From contig NZ_CP121106.1 of the NCBI RefSeq assembly GCF_029623755.1, positions 186,001-250,000 of the forward strand: DNA of 64,000 nt, written 5' to 3'. Below the pieces are notes generated by a model. It was not told the DNA's origin, ran no database searches, and saw nothing but the letters and a program-made list of their open reading frames with translations. Below are positions 8,893 through 16,647 of this stretch, piece after piece. Every line of letters begins with the position of its first letter. Position 1 is the stretch's first letter. The position numbers and the translations under genes were made by a program. This DNA is from Altererythrobacter sp. CAU 1644. GTDB taxonomy: Bacteria > Pseudomonadota > Alphaproteobacteria > Sphingomonadales > Sphingomonadaceae.

Positions 8893-10158
8893 GTGGCGAC
8901 CCAACTGCAGGTGAACCTGTTCGATCCCGAGGTGCAGCAATGCCCCTATGACGCCTACCGCACGCTGCGCGACGAGGCGCCTGCCTACAATATCCCCGGC
9001 ACCGACATCTATGTCGTCACCCGGTACGATGATGTGCGCCGCGTCCTGCTCGACCCGAAGGCCTTCCCGAGCTCCGCGCCCAAGGGCCGCTTTCGCGCCT
9101 CGGCAGCCGATATGGAGCGGGGCCGCCTTGTCGCCGAACGGTTCGAGGAGAAAGGCTGGCTGCCCGCTGCGACACTCAACGGCCGCGACGATCCCGAACA
9201 CAAGCAGATGCGCGCCATGTTCAACGAGGCGTTCAAGCCGAGCCGGATCAAGGAGATCGACGGCAAGGTCGAAAACCTTGCCTATGAACTGATCGACGGA
9301 TTCCTGGATGATGGCCATTGCGAATGGGTCAGCCAGTTCTGCATCCCCCTGCCGCTCTACATCATCGGCGAACAGATGGGCGCGAAGCGCGAGGATATCT
9401 GGCGGATCAAAAGCTGGACCGAGGCCTTCTTCCACCGCATCTCGTTCATGCTGCCGGAAGATCGGCACATGGAGATGGTCGACAAGGAGATCGAGGCGCA
9501 GCACTATTTTCAGCCGATTTTCGAGAAGCTGCGCGAAGAGCCCGATGGCTCGCTCATCAGCGTGCTGGTAAATACGGTGATCGAGGATTGGGGGCGCACG
9601 CTCACCGACAATGAATTGCACGCGGAGATGATGGCCGACACCTTCGTCGGGGGCAGCGAGACCACCACCAATGCGCTTGCCGCGGGCATGAAGCTGCTGA
9701 TCGAGAACAAGGACGTCTGGCACCAGCTCAAGAGCGATCCCGACAAATATATGAAGACCTTCGTCGAGGAGGTGGTGCGGCTCGAAAGCCCGGTGCAGAG
9801 CCTGATGCGCTTCGTTGCCGAAGACATTGCAGTCGGTGATGTCACGATCCCTGCTGGCGCAATGGTCAACGTCCGCTTCGCCGCCGCCAACCGCGACGAG
9901 CGGCAGTTCGAATGCCCCGAGAAGCTCGACCTCGAGCGGCCCAAGGCTGGCGCACATATGGGTTTCGGGTCAGGCGTGCACCATTGCCTCGGCGCGCCCC
10001 TCGCCCGGCGAGAACTGACCTGGGGCTTCACCGCAGTGATCGACCGGTTCGAGGACATGTGGTTTGCCGAAGGCAAGAACGACTTCGCCTACCACCCGCA
10101 CTTCCTGCTGCGCAGCCTCAAGCAACTGCACATCGAGTTCCAACCGAAGCGGGGTTGA
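8893..10158 (+). CDS. Cytochrome P450
   Basis: This 421-residue soluble bacterial P450 has the I-helix oxygen-activation motif GGSETTTN (Glu256), the K-helix ExxR in EEVVRLESP, and the heme loop GFGSGVHHCLGAPLARR with Cys365 as iron ligand. It inserts one oxygen atom, usually by hydroxylating an unactivated carbon. The GTG start at 8893 is preferred: GGAGG lies 4 bases upstream, whereas the upstream GTG at 8839 has no site. There is no membrane anchor. No ferredoxin or ferredoxin reductase gene is in the window. Its short N terminus (NLFDPEVQQCPYDAYRTLR) resembles class I P450s of terpenoid and steroid catabolism. Confidence 0.95.
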   Translation: MATQLQVNLFDPEVQQCPYDAYRTLRDEAPAYNIPGTDIYVVTRYDDVRRVLLDPKAFPSSAPKGRFRASAADMERGRLVAERFEEKGWLPAATLNGRDDPEHKQMRAMFNEAFKPSRIKEIDGKVENLAYELIDGFLDDGHCEWVSQFCIPLPLYIIGEQMGAKREDIWRIKSWTEAFFHRISFMLPEDRHMEMVDKEIEAQHYFQPIFEKLREEPDGSLISVLVNTVIEDWGRTLTDNELHAEMMADTFVGGSETTTNALAAGMKLLIENKDVWHQLKSDPDKYMKTFVEEVVRLESPVQSLMRFVAEDIAVGDVTIPAGAMVNVRFAAANRDERQFECPEKLDLERPKAGAHMGFGSGVHHCLGAPLARRELTWGFTAVIDRFEDMWFAEGKNDFAYHPHFLLRSLKQLHIEFQPKRG

Positions 10159-10182
10159 GATCGATCCCAATCCTCGAACGGG

Positions 10183-10953
10183 TTAGGCAACAAGCTCCTC
10201 TTCCTTCAGCCACGCGACCGCTTCGTCACGCTCGTCGGCGTCGAATGTCTTCATCTCCGGCTTCATGATCGCATCCATCGCATCGATGTAACCTTCAAGC
10301 CACTTCGGAGCACCGACAAAGGCGTAGCGATCCAGATGCTTGGCTGCTTCGAGCTTCATCCTGATCAACTCCCGATCGGCAAGAAGAGCAACTTCGAAGC
10401 CGGAGAAGTCCTTGACGATCGCCATTAGCTTGCGCGGTTGGCGATCATCCAGAAACCTCGTCAGGATCTCCTTCGAGACCTGCATGTCGCGCTTGCGGAT
10501 CTTTCCGTCGATTTCGAAGATCGCGATGTCCGGATCGTCACTCGGCAGTTCGCGTACCGAGGGTGCATCGCGATCCTCGACTTCACCTCTGGCCCACGCC
10601 ATCGCGTACTCGCGCTGCGAGGGATCGAACACATGCATGTTGAAATCGAAGAATGCGAGGATCGATTCCTCAAGTCGGGCAATCCTCTGAATCCAGCTGG
10701 GCTTGGCGACGAAGGCGATGCGATCGAATTGCCTGAAATGGCCAAACATCTCATGCACACGGGTCAGGTCGCGCCAGATGGCTTCGCCTCCGAATTCAAA
10801 ATCTCCGAACGCCTCGGCAAAGACGTTGACTCGATCATGCTCTCGAAGTGCCGTGAGGCACTCGTCGTATATTGCATCGACATCCTGGGCTGTAAGTTTT
10901 CCCGAGAAGGAATAGGCCAGAACATTTGGCGGCGAATCTAGCTTCTTATACAT
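10183..10953 (-). CDS. Tandem SpoIIAA-like (STAS-related) domain protein
   Basis: The 256-residue product holds two copies of a SpoIIAA-like domain. Copy one covers about residues 1-125 (LDSPPNVLAYSFSGKLTAQD, then RIAFVAKPSWIQRI) and copy two about 130-256 (DIAIFEIDGKIRKRD, then RYAFVGAPKWLEGYID). Single-domain relatives are around 120 residues and are of unclear function, perhaps binding small lipophilic ligands or partners. The start at 10953 is chosen because the two-domain match begins there and CGGAG lies just upstream; the longer frame would read through an inverted-repeat control region. It lies alone between the P450 and a KSTD-like gene, with three palindromes upstream. Confidence 0.82.
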   Translation of the reverse strand: MYKKLDSPPNVLAYSFSGKLTAQDVDAIYDECLTALREHDRVNVFAEAFGDFEFGGEAIWRDLTRVHEMFGHFRQFDRIAFVAKPSWIQRIARLEESILAFFDFNMHVFDPSQREYAMAWARGEVEDRDAPSVRELPSDDPDIAIFEIDGKIRKRDMQVSKEILTRFLDDRQPRKLMAIVKDFSGFEVALLADRELIRMKLEAAKHLDRYAFVGAPKWLEGYIDAMDAIMKPEMKTFDADERDEAVAWLKEEELVA

Positions 10954-10975
10954 GGGGGCTCCGGATCTTGGGGGG

Positions 10976-11050
10976 ATCGCAACCTTCTGGTTGCGATATT
11001 CTATCAAGATAGTGCGGGGCCCAGACGATCGCATTGACTGTGGTCAATGC
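10976..11050. promoter_or_regulatory. Three successive perfect palindromes upstream of the SpoIIAA-like gene
   Basis: Three inverted repeats lie between the KSTD-like stop and the SpoIIAA-like start. They are ATCGCAACC-N4-GGTTGCGAT (10976-10997), CTATC-AA-GATAG (11001-11012) and GCATTGAC-N4-GTCAATGC (11031-11050). None is followed by a T tract, so regulator binding is more likely than termination for the first two. The third could help end the KSTD transcript. Confidence 0.55.
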
Positions 11051-11095
11051 CAGCGAACGCGAATTTCGATTTCAACCGGTCAAGGGAATTCGGAC

Positions 11096-12706
11096 TCAGG
11101 CGTTCGCGTTCGCCGCGCTGCGACCGGCGATATAGCCAAAGGTCAGCGCCGGTCCGAGCGTACCCCCTGCCCCGGCGTAGATCCCGCCGGTGGGGCAGGC
11201 GATGGCGTTGCCGGCACCGAATAGGCCGGGGATTGGCTTGCTGTCATGGCCGAGGATGCACGCGGCACCATCGGTGCGCGCCCCTCCGTTGGTGCCGAGC
11301 AATCCCATGTGGATCTCCACAGCGTAGAAGGGAGCGCGCTCGACCGCGCCGAGCGTGACGGCGGTCCCCTCGCGGCTGCGATCGCCATAGAAATGGTCGT
11401 AGGCGCTGGTGCCGCGCTGGAAATCGGGGTCATGCCCCTCGCGTGCGTGGGCGTTGAAGCGCGCGACGGTCGCTTCGAGGGCTTCGCCTTCGATGCCGAG
11501 CTTCCCGGCCAGCTCGCCCAACGTATCGGCGCGCGGTACCCAGTCGGGCACGGGCTCGTGCGGCATACGCGTGCCTATCGGGTAGCGCTCGACATAATCC
11601 TGATCGAACACCAGCCATGCGGGCAGGTTGGGATAATCGTAGGTCTGCGGGTCGAACTGGTGGAAGGCGCCCGCCAGCGCCGAATAGTTGGCAGCTTCGT
11701 TGCAGAAGCGCTGACCCGCGCGATTGACCAGCAGCGAATGCGGAACGGTGCGCTCGATCAGCACCGGTTCGGCGCGCTGCTCACCGCCCGACCACTTCCG
11801 CCCCGGCGGCGCCAGCGTCGGTGCCCACCACGCCTGCGTCATGTTGCCGAGCTTCGCCCCTGCCGCCATCGCCAACGCCAGCCCCATGCCCGCAGCGGTC
11901 GGCGGAGAAGCCGGCGCATCCATCGGCCCGCGCAGAAAGGCCTGGCGCATCTCGGCATCCCACTCGAATCCACCGGTGGCGATCACGACGCCCTGGACGG
12001 CGTGCAAGGCGGTGCCGTCTGCCAGTACTACGCCCGCAATCCGGCCCTCTTCCATCATGAGCCGCACGACTTCGCTGCCGGTGCGCGGTTCGATCCCGCG
12101 ATCGAGGCAGGCCTTGAGCAAGCGGCCCACCATGGCCTGGCCGAAGCCGCGTTCCTGTGCGGCAATCCGCCGCTCCATCTCGGACTCTTCGACGATGCCC
12201 GTGCCGCCGCCGAGCGGAGTCTCGCGCAGCATCATCGGCTTCATGTCCTCGATCGCGTAGATCCGCCCGGCCCATTCGCCGAGTTCGGTCAGCGCGAAAA
12301 GATCATGGTCCAGCGCGCGGCCGCCCTCGGGCTTTGCGCCCGGCCGGTCGAGGTAATAATCGGGATAGCCATCAAGCAACTCCACCTTGAGTGCACCGAT
12401 ATCCTCAAGGAATGAAAGCGCCGCGCCGCCTTTGTCGACAAAGGCTTCGAGCGTGTCGTCGACCAGGTCGCCGTGATCGAGGCTGCGGAAATAGGCGAGC
12501 GCCTCCTCGCGGCTGTCGCTCATCCCGGCAGCGCGCTGGCGCGGATTGTCCGGCACCCAGATCACCCCGCCCGAAACGGCCGAAGTTCCGCCCACGCGCG
12601 CCTCGCGTTCGAGCAATGTTACGCTCGCGCCCGCTTCGTGCGCCGCCAGCGCCGCTGCCATTCCGGCCGCCCCGCTTCCAAGCACGATCACATCGACTGA
12701 TTCCAT
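11096..12706 (-). CDS. FAD-dependent dehydrogenase, 3-ketosteroid-delta1-dehydrogenase-like
   Basis: This 536-residue flavoprotein has the FAD-binding loop GSGAAGMAAA (about residues 10-19), the acid end of the second strand at LLEREARVGG, and the C-terminal KSTD-type signature GGIYAGAGGTLGPALTFGY. In studied KSTDs a Tyr and a Gly four residues on promote tautomerisation of the 3-keto group; here YAGAG keeps that spacing. The family inserts a ring double bond beside a ketone in steroids or similar cyclic ketones, or reduces fumarate-like substrates. No strong Shine-Dalgarno is visible. A copy of the island motif lies 30 bases upstream. A steroid or terpenoid-like cyclic ketone is inferred, not shown. 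Confidence 0.9.
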   Translation of the reverse strand: MESVDVIVLGSGAAGMAAALAAHEAGASVTLLEREARVGGTSAVSGGVIWVPDNPRQRAAGMSDSREEALAYFRSLDHGDLVDDTLEAFVDKGGAALSFLEDIGALKVELLDGYPDYYLDRPGAKPEGGRALDHDLFALTELGEWAGRIYAIEDMKPMMLRETPLGGGTGIVEESEMERRIAAQERGFGQAMVGRLLKACLDRGIEPRTGSEVVRLMMEEGRIAGVVLADGTALHAVQGVVIATGGFEWDAEMRQAFLRGPMDAPASPPTAAGMGLALAMAAGAKLGNMTQAWWAPTLAPPGRKWSGGEQRAEPVLIERTVPHSLLVNRAGQRFCNEAANYSALAGAFHQFDPQTYDYPNLPAWLVFDQDYVERYPIGTRMPHEPVPDWVPRADTLGELAGKLGIEGEALEATVARFNAHAREGHDPDFQRGTSAYDHFYGDRSREGTAVTLGAVERAPFYAVEIHMGLLGTNGGARTDGAACILGHDSKPIPGLFGAGNAIACPTGGIYAGAGGTLGPALTFGYIAGRSAANANA

Positions 12707-12735
12707 GACCGACAGTCATGGACCCGCGGCCAAAT

Positions 12736-12755
12736 GCGGCAACTCTCCATTTTGG
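12736..12755 (-). promoter_or_regulatory. Conserved motif copy C (candidate operator)
   Basis: Read on the minus strand the site is CCAAAATGGAGAGTTGCCGC, matching copy A at 16 of 20 positions. It lies 29 bases before the KSTD-like start and between it and the divergent SDR at 12825, so it could serve both. Confidence 0.5.
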
Positions 12756-12824
12756 CCCTTCATTTTGACGAGGTGCACAGGCGCGCGCTCGCGGTTATTG
12801 CCGAGGGGACGCAAGGAGAGGCGC

Positions 12825-13601
12825 ATGAAACTAGAAGGCAAAGTCGCAGCAATTACGGGTGGGACTGCGGGGCTGGGGCGCGGCATCGCCGAGGCGTTCC
12901 TGAAGGAAGGCGCCAAGGTCGCGCTGTTTGCCCGCAATCCGGACAAGGGCGCGAAAGTGATCGAGGAACTGGGGGTCGGTGATCGGGCGATCTTCATCGC
13001 CGGCGATGTGATGAACCAGGCGGACGTCGAGGGCTTCATCGATCAGACCGTCGCTGCCTTCGGCACGGTCGATATTCTCGTCAACAATGCCGGCGGCGCG
13101 GGCGACCTTCAGCCGATGGTCGACCTGTCGGACGAAGCTTTCGACGAGGCGATGAAGTGGAACGTTTATTCGACCTTCTGGGCTTCGCGCCGGGCGCTCA
13201 AGACCATGATCCCAAACAAGAGCGGGCGGATCATCAACATGTCGTCGATGGAAGGGAAGCACGGCAAGCCCGTCTTCACTGCCTATACCGCCGCCAAGCA
13301 CGCAGTGACCGGGATGACCAAGTCGCTCGCGCGCGAAGTCGGCGAGCTCGGCATCACCGCCAATTGCATCTGCCCCGGCCTCGTCATCACCGACATCATC
13401 AAGAACAACGGCCCCGCCACGGCCAAGGCGATGGGCATGGAGTTCGACGAGATGATCGCGATGTTCGCGTCGGAAGCGGCGATCAAGCGTCCCAACACCG
13501 TGGAGGAGATAGCCGCAGTCGCCATGCTGCTCGCCTCGCCCGAAGGCGGCGGGATTACCGGTGCCGCGATCAGCGTCGACGGCGGGACAGCGCAGTATTG
13601 A
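12825..13601 (+). CDS. Short-chain dehydrogenase/reductase (classical SDR)
   Basis: This 258-residue classical SDR has the cofactor loop GGTAGLGRG (about residues 12-20), the NNAGG motif, and the catalytic Ser with YTAAK as the Tyr-X3-Lys pair. The end AISVDGGTAQY is usual for the family. SDRs interconvert alcohols and ketones with NAD(P)H; the ARNPDKG after strand 2 would favour NADP. AAGGAGAG lies 4 bases before the ATG. It is divergent from the KSTD-like gene and followed 37 bases later by a small membrane protein. Likely a hydroxy-intermediate dehydrogenase of the island. Confidence 0.93.
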   Translation: MKLEGKVAAITGGTAGLGRGIAEAFLKEGAKVALFARNPDKGAKVIEELGVGDRAIFIAGDVMNQADVEGFIDQTVAAFGTVDILVNNAGGAGDLQPMVDLSDEAFDEAMKWNVYSTFWASRRALKTMIPNKSGRIINMSSMEGKHGKPVFTAYTAAKHAVTGMTKSLAREVGELGITANCICPGLVITDIIKNNGPATAKAMGMEFDEMIAMFASEAAIKRPNTVEEIAAVAMLLASPEGGGITGAAISVDGGTAQY

Positions 13602-13638
13602 TCCTTGCCCGCTTGGTCGGTCGCAGTAAGGTCACCCC

Positions 13639-13920
13639 ATGATGGGCGAAATCGACTGGTCATTCGTTATCTGGACCGCGGCAGTGTTCCTGTCCGGCTT
13701 TTTGCTGGGCAGGAGGAAGCGCGCGGACCTCGCCCCGCCGCCGGACTTCGACATCGGATCGTTATCGCCTGCCGTGCGGGTGCAGATCGAGGATGCGCTG
13801 AAGCGCAATGCCAAGATCGAGGCGATCCGCCTGTTGCGTGAGGACAGCGGGCTCGGCCTCAAGGATTCGAAATATGTGATCGACCACTGGGATCAATCCC
13901 AGCGGGGACCGGTTCGCTAG
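13639..13920 (+). CDS. Small membrane-anchored protein with L7/L12 C-terminal-like domain
   Basis: This 93-residue protein has one N-terminal membrane segment (FVIWTAAVFLSGFLLG), a basic RRKR stop-transfer run, and a C-terminal part (KIEAIRLLREDSGLGLKDSK) that matches the KxxAIKxxRExTGLgLkeAK pattern of the ribosomal L7/L12 C-terminal fold. Free-standing L7/L12-like proteins of this type occur in many bacteria with no known role. Met1 and Met2 are adjacent. Its stop shares a CTAG with the convergent SDR. It may be co-transcribed with the SDR at 12825. It is probably an ancient housekeeping passenger rather than a pathway enzyme. Confidence 0.78.
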   Translation: MMGEIDWSFVIWTAAVFLSGFLLGRRKRADLAPPPDFDIGSLSPAVRVQIEDALKRNAKIEAIRLLREDSGLGLKDSKYVIDHWDQSQRGPVR

Positions 13921-14729
13921 CCGCCTTGCTGCTTTGCCATCGCCGCTCCCACCGCGGCCTCGATATCGACCGCCTGCGGATTACCGCGCAGCGTCAGCCC
14001 GCCATTGGGCTGGATGTTCTGGCCCGTCACGAAGGCTCTGTCGCTGCACAGCCAGGCGCAGGCCTCGGCCACGTCCTGCGAGGTGTTGAGCCGACCGAGG
14101 GGATATTTTGGCAGGAATGCATCGACCAGTCCGGGCACGGCGAAACTGTCCTTGGTCATGGGGCTTTCGGTGAATGCGGGTGACACCGTGTTCGCCTTGA
14201 TCCCGTATTGGCCGAAGTCGTTGGCGACGCAACGGATCAGTGCCTCGGCGCCCGTCTTGGTGCCGATATAGGCCGCGTGATTGTTGATTAGCGCCTTGGT
14301 GGTTGCCGACGACAGCGAGATCAGCGAACCGCCCTGCGGATCCTGATCCTTCATCACGCTGACAAACGCCTGCAGGAAATGGTGCACGCCCTTGAACTGC
14401 AGCGCCACGATCTGATCGAGCTGTTCCTGGGTGGTGTCGAGCAAATTGGCGAGCAGCCCCCAGCCGCTGGCGTTGATCGCCGCATCGACCCGGCCCATCT
14501 TCTCGGCAGCCGTCTTGGCCAGTGCATGGACCTCGCTGTGGTTGGTGATGTCGCACAAGGCATAATGCCCGCCGAGTTCGCTGGCCAGATCGGCGAGCGG
14601 TTCCTCGTGCCGTCCAGTCACCAGGACTTCAGCGCCCTCCGCGGCAAAGAGTCGGGCGATCGTCTGGCCCATATTGTCCTTGCCCGCCGCACCCAGGATT
14701 ACGGCCTTCTTCCCATCGAGTAACGCCAT
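13917..14729 (-). CDS. Short-chain dehydrogenase/reductase (enoyl-reductase-like)
   Basis: This 270-residue SDR has an atypical cofactor loop, GAAGKDNMGQTIA, like the spaced loops of FabI-type and related enoyl or oxo reductases. The active-site stretch is SLSSATTKALINNHAAY with YIGTK as the Tyr-X3-Lys pair, so catalysis is expected. INASGWG replaces the usual NNAG. The C terminus is long and ends in a Gln/Gly-rich tail. It is divergent from the SnoaL-like gene at 14857, with motif copy B in the shared control region. Cofactor and substrate are not evident. Confidence 0.9.
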   Translation of the reverse strand: MALLDGKKAVILGAAGKDNMGQTIARLFAAEGAEVLVTGRHEEPLADLASELGGHYALCDITNHSEVHALAKTAAEKMGRVDAAINASGWGLLANLLDTTQEQLDQIVALQFKGVHHFLQAFVSVMKDQDPQGGSLISLSSATTKALINNHAAYIGTKTGAEALIRCVANDFGQYGIKANTVSPAFTESPMTKDSFAVPGLVDAFLPKYPLGRLNTSQDVAEACAWLCSDRAFVTGQNIQPNGGLTLRGNPQAVDIEAAVGAAMAKQQGG

Positions 14730-14792
14730 GGAATAGTCCTCTCATCTCCAGCTTTGCCCCACCCTAGGCGCACCGGCGAGGTCGCGCCCTTC

Positions 14793-14812
14793 CCAAAAGT
14801 GTTCATTGCCGC
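14793..14812 (+). promoter_or_regulatory. Conserved motif copy B (candidate operator)
   Basis: CCAAAAGTGTTCATTGCCGC differs from copy A at 1277-1296 only at two central bases. It lies 44 bases before the SnoaL-like start at 14857 and in the divergent region shared with the SDR at 13917. Confidence 0.6.
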
Positions 14813-14856
14813 TGGGGCACCGTCTCGTCGATAGGCAGGCCGACAAGGAGAAAGTC

Positions 14857-15270
14857 ATGTTCAGAGGACCGCACGAAGACCGGCAATCGATCGCAGAACT
14901 CAACGGGACCTATGCCGATGGCGTGGTGCGCAAGGACGCAGGGACGTGGGGAACCGTGTGGGCGGAGGACGCGACCTGGGATTTCTTCGGCAATCTGTTC
15001 GAAGGCAGGGAGGCGATCGTCAGCTTCTGGGAGCAGGCGATGAGCGGAATCGAAGCGGTCAGCTTCCACTGCGTACCCTGCATGACCGAAGTGACCGGAG
15101 ATACCGCCACCGCGCGCGTCCAGACGCAGGAAATCCTCCACATGAAGGACGGCACCACCCGCGTCGTCGGCGGTCTCTATGAAGACCGGCTGGCGAAAAT
15201 CGACGGGCAATGGGCCTTTACGCATCGCAAGTTCGGTATCGTTGCAGAATACAATCCCAAGGGAGACTAA
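14857..15270 (+). CDS. SnoaL-like (NTF2-fold) protein
   Basis: This 137-residue protein has the SnoaL-like start IAELNGTYADGVVRKDAGTW followed by EDATWDFFGNLFEGREAIV. AAGGAGA lies 6 bases before the ATG at 14857; the frame extends upstream without a ribosome site and would swallow motif copy B. It is tightly followed by a small monooxygenase-like gene (2 bases), forming a two-gene unit. SnoaL-type proteins can be cyclases, hydratases or isomerases. Which applies cannot be decided from sequence. Confidence 0.87.
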   Translation: MFRGPHEDRQSIAELNGTYADGVVRKDAGTWGTVWAEDATWDFFGNLFEGREAIVSFWEQAMSGIEAVSFHCVPCMTEVTGDTATARVQTQEILHMKDGTTRVVGGLYEDRLAKIDGQWAFTHRKFGIVAEYNPKGD

Positions 15271-15272
15271 GC

Positions 15273-15611
15273 TTGGCCAAGATCCTGATATCAGCCCAGA
15301 TCGACCTCGACCCCGCACAGCGCGACGAGGCGCTGCGCAGCGCCCAGAAATGGATCGATGCTGCGCTCGCAGAGAACGGGTGCATCCACTACGACTGGAG
15401 CGCCGATCTCAACAATCCCACCCGCATCAACGTGTTCGAGGAATGGGAAAGCGAGGAAGCGCTCGCCGCGCATTTCGAGGATCCGGCCTATACCGGAATG
15501 CGCGATCACATCGGCCAGTTCGGGCTGACGGGTGCCGTCAGCAAGAAATATCGCGTAGACGCGGAAGCACCGGTCTATGACGAGACCGGGGTGGCGACGG
15601 CCGGCTTCTAA
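15273..15611 (+). CDS. Antibiotic-biosynthesis-monooxygenase-like (ABM, dimeric ferredoxin-like fold) protein
   Basis: This 112-residue protein has the ABM pattern: ILISAQIDLDPAQRDEAL, then ENGCIHYDWSADLNNP and NVFEEWESEEALAAHF. ABM proteins are small dimers; some oxidise quinol-like substrates without a cofactor and others only bind ligands. The TTG start at 15273 is chosen because GGGAG lies 7 bases upstream and family alignment begins there; the ATG at 15210 would overlap most of the preceding gene's end. Co-transcribed with the SnoaL-like gene. A small accessory oxygenase or ligand-binding role is inferred. Confidence 0.85.
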   Translation: MAKILISAQIDLDPAQRDEALRSAQKWIDAALAENGCIHYDWSADLNNPTRINVFEEWESEEALAAHFEDPAYTGMRDHIGQFGLTGAVSKKYRVDAEAPVYDETGVATAGF

Positions 15612-15617
15612 CCGGCG

Positions 15618-16619
15618 TCAGAGCTGCAGCATCTGCTTCCCGCGATTCTTGCCGACGAACAGGCGCTTGAGGGTTTCGGGCGCGTTCTCGAAACCCTCCT
15701 GGATGTCTTCCTGATATTGTAGGCGTCCGTCCTGGACGAACCCCTCCAGTCGCTTGCGGATGGCGGGAAACTCGGCTGCCCAGTCGAGCACGATGAACCC
15801 TGCCATGCTCGCGCGGCGGAAGATCAGGTTGAAGTAGTTGCCTGGCCCGATCGGCTTGCCGCCTGACTCGTAACGGCTGATGCCGCCGCAAATCACCACG
15901 CGCGCGCCGGTGGCGATATTGGCCAGCATGTCGTCGAGGATCGCGCCGCCGACATTGTCGAAGATGACATCCACGCCGCCCGGGCAATGTTGCTTGATCT
16001 GGCCCTTTACGTCATCAGCCTTGTAATCGATCGCGGCATCATAGCCGGCTTCTTCGACCAGCCAGCGGCACTTGTCGGGTCCGCCCGCGATGCCGACCAC
16101 GCGGCACCCGGCGATCTTGGCCAGCTGGCCGACGACCGAGCCGGTCGCGCCTGCCGCACCCGACACCAGCACCGTGTCGCCAGCGACAGGCTTCCCAACC
16201 TTGAACAACCCGCAGTAGGCGGTGACGCCGGTCGTGCCGAGCACGGACAGCACCGCGGTGGGCGACAGTTCGGTTTCGACCTTGGTCAATTCCTTGCCAT
16301 CGGTCACCAGATGCTCGGTCCAGCCGGTTGTGCCGAAGACCCAGTCGCCTCTCTGGAAGCGGCCGCCGTTGCTCTCGAGCACTTCGCAGATCCCGCTACC
16401 GCGCATCACGTCGCCGATCTGCATCGGCGCGACATAGTCGGCGATGTTCTCCATCCAGCCCTTCTGCGCCGGGTCGAACCCGAGATAGCGCGTCGCGAGC
16501 AGCATCTCGCCCTCGCCCGGATCGGCCAGTTCGGTCTCGACCAGCTTGAAATCGCCATCTTCGATCCCGCGGCCGCGCGGGTGTCCGTTCAAGAGCCATT
16601 GGCGGGTGGTGGTCGGCAT
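15618..16619 (-). CDS. MDR-family NADP-dependent oxidoreductase (CurA type)
   Basis: This 333-residue zinc-free MDR enzyme has SGAAGATGSVVGQ as its nucleotide loop and DNVGGAILDDML as the branch signature. It is a paralogue of the products at 4270 and 20392 and probably reduces an enone or unsaturated acyl intermediate with NADPH. AAGGAGA lies 7 bases before the ATG at 16619; the frame is open upstream into the carotenoid-oxygenase gene but without a site. It lies 28 bases after that gene on the same strand, so the two form an operon, which hints that it may act on an aldehyde or enone made by oxidative cleavage. Confidence 0.92.
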   Translation of the reverse strand: MPTTTRQWLLNGHPRGRGIEDGDFKLVETELADPGEGEMLLATRYLGFDPAQKGWMENIADYVAPMQIGDVMRGSGICEVLESNGGRFQRGDWVFGTTGWTEHLVTDGKELTKVETELSPTAVLSVLGTTGVTAYCGLFKVGKPVAGDTVLVSGAAGATGSVVGQLAKIAGCRVVGIAGGPDKCRWLVEEAGYDAAIDYKADDVKGQIKQHCPGGVDVIFDNVGGAILDDMLANIATGARVVICGGISRYESGGKPIGPGNYFNLIFRRASMAGFIVLDWAAEFPAIRKRLEGFVQDGRLQYQEDIQEGFENAPETLKRLFVGKNRGKQMLQL

Positions 16620-16647
16620 GGAATTCTCCTTGGGAGCAGGTCGAGGG

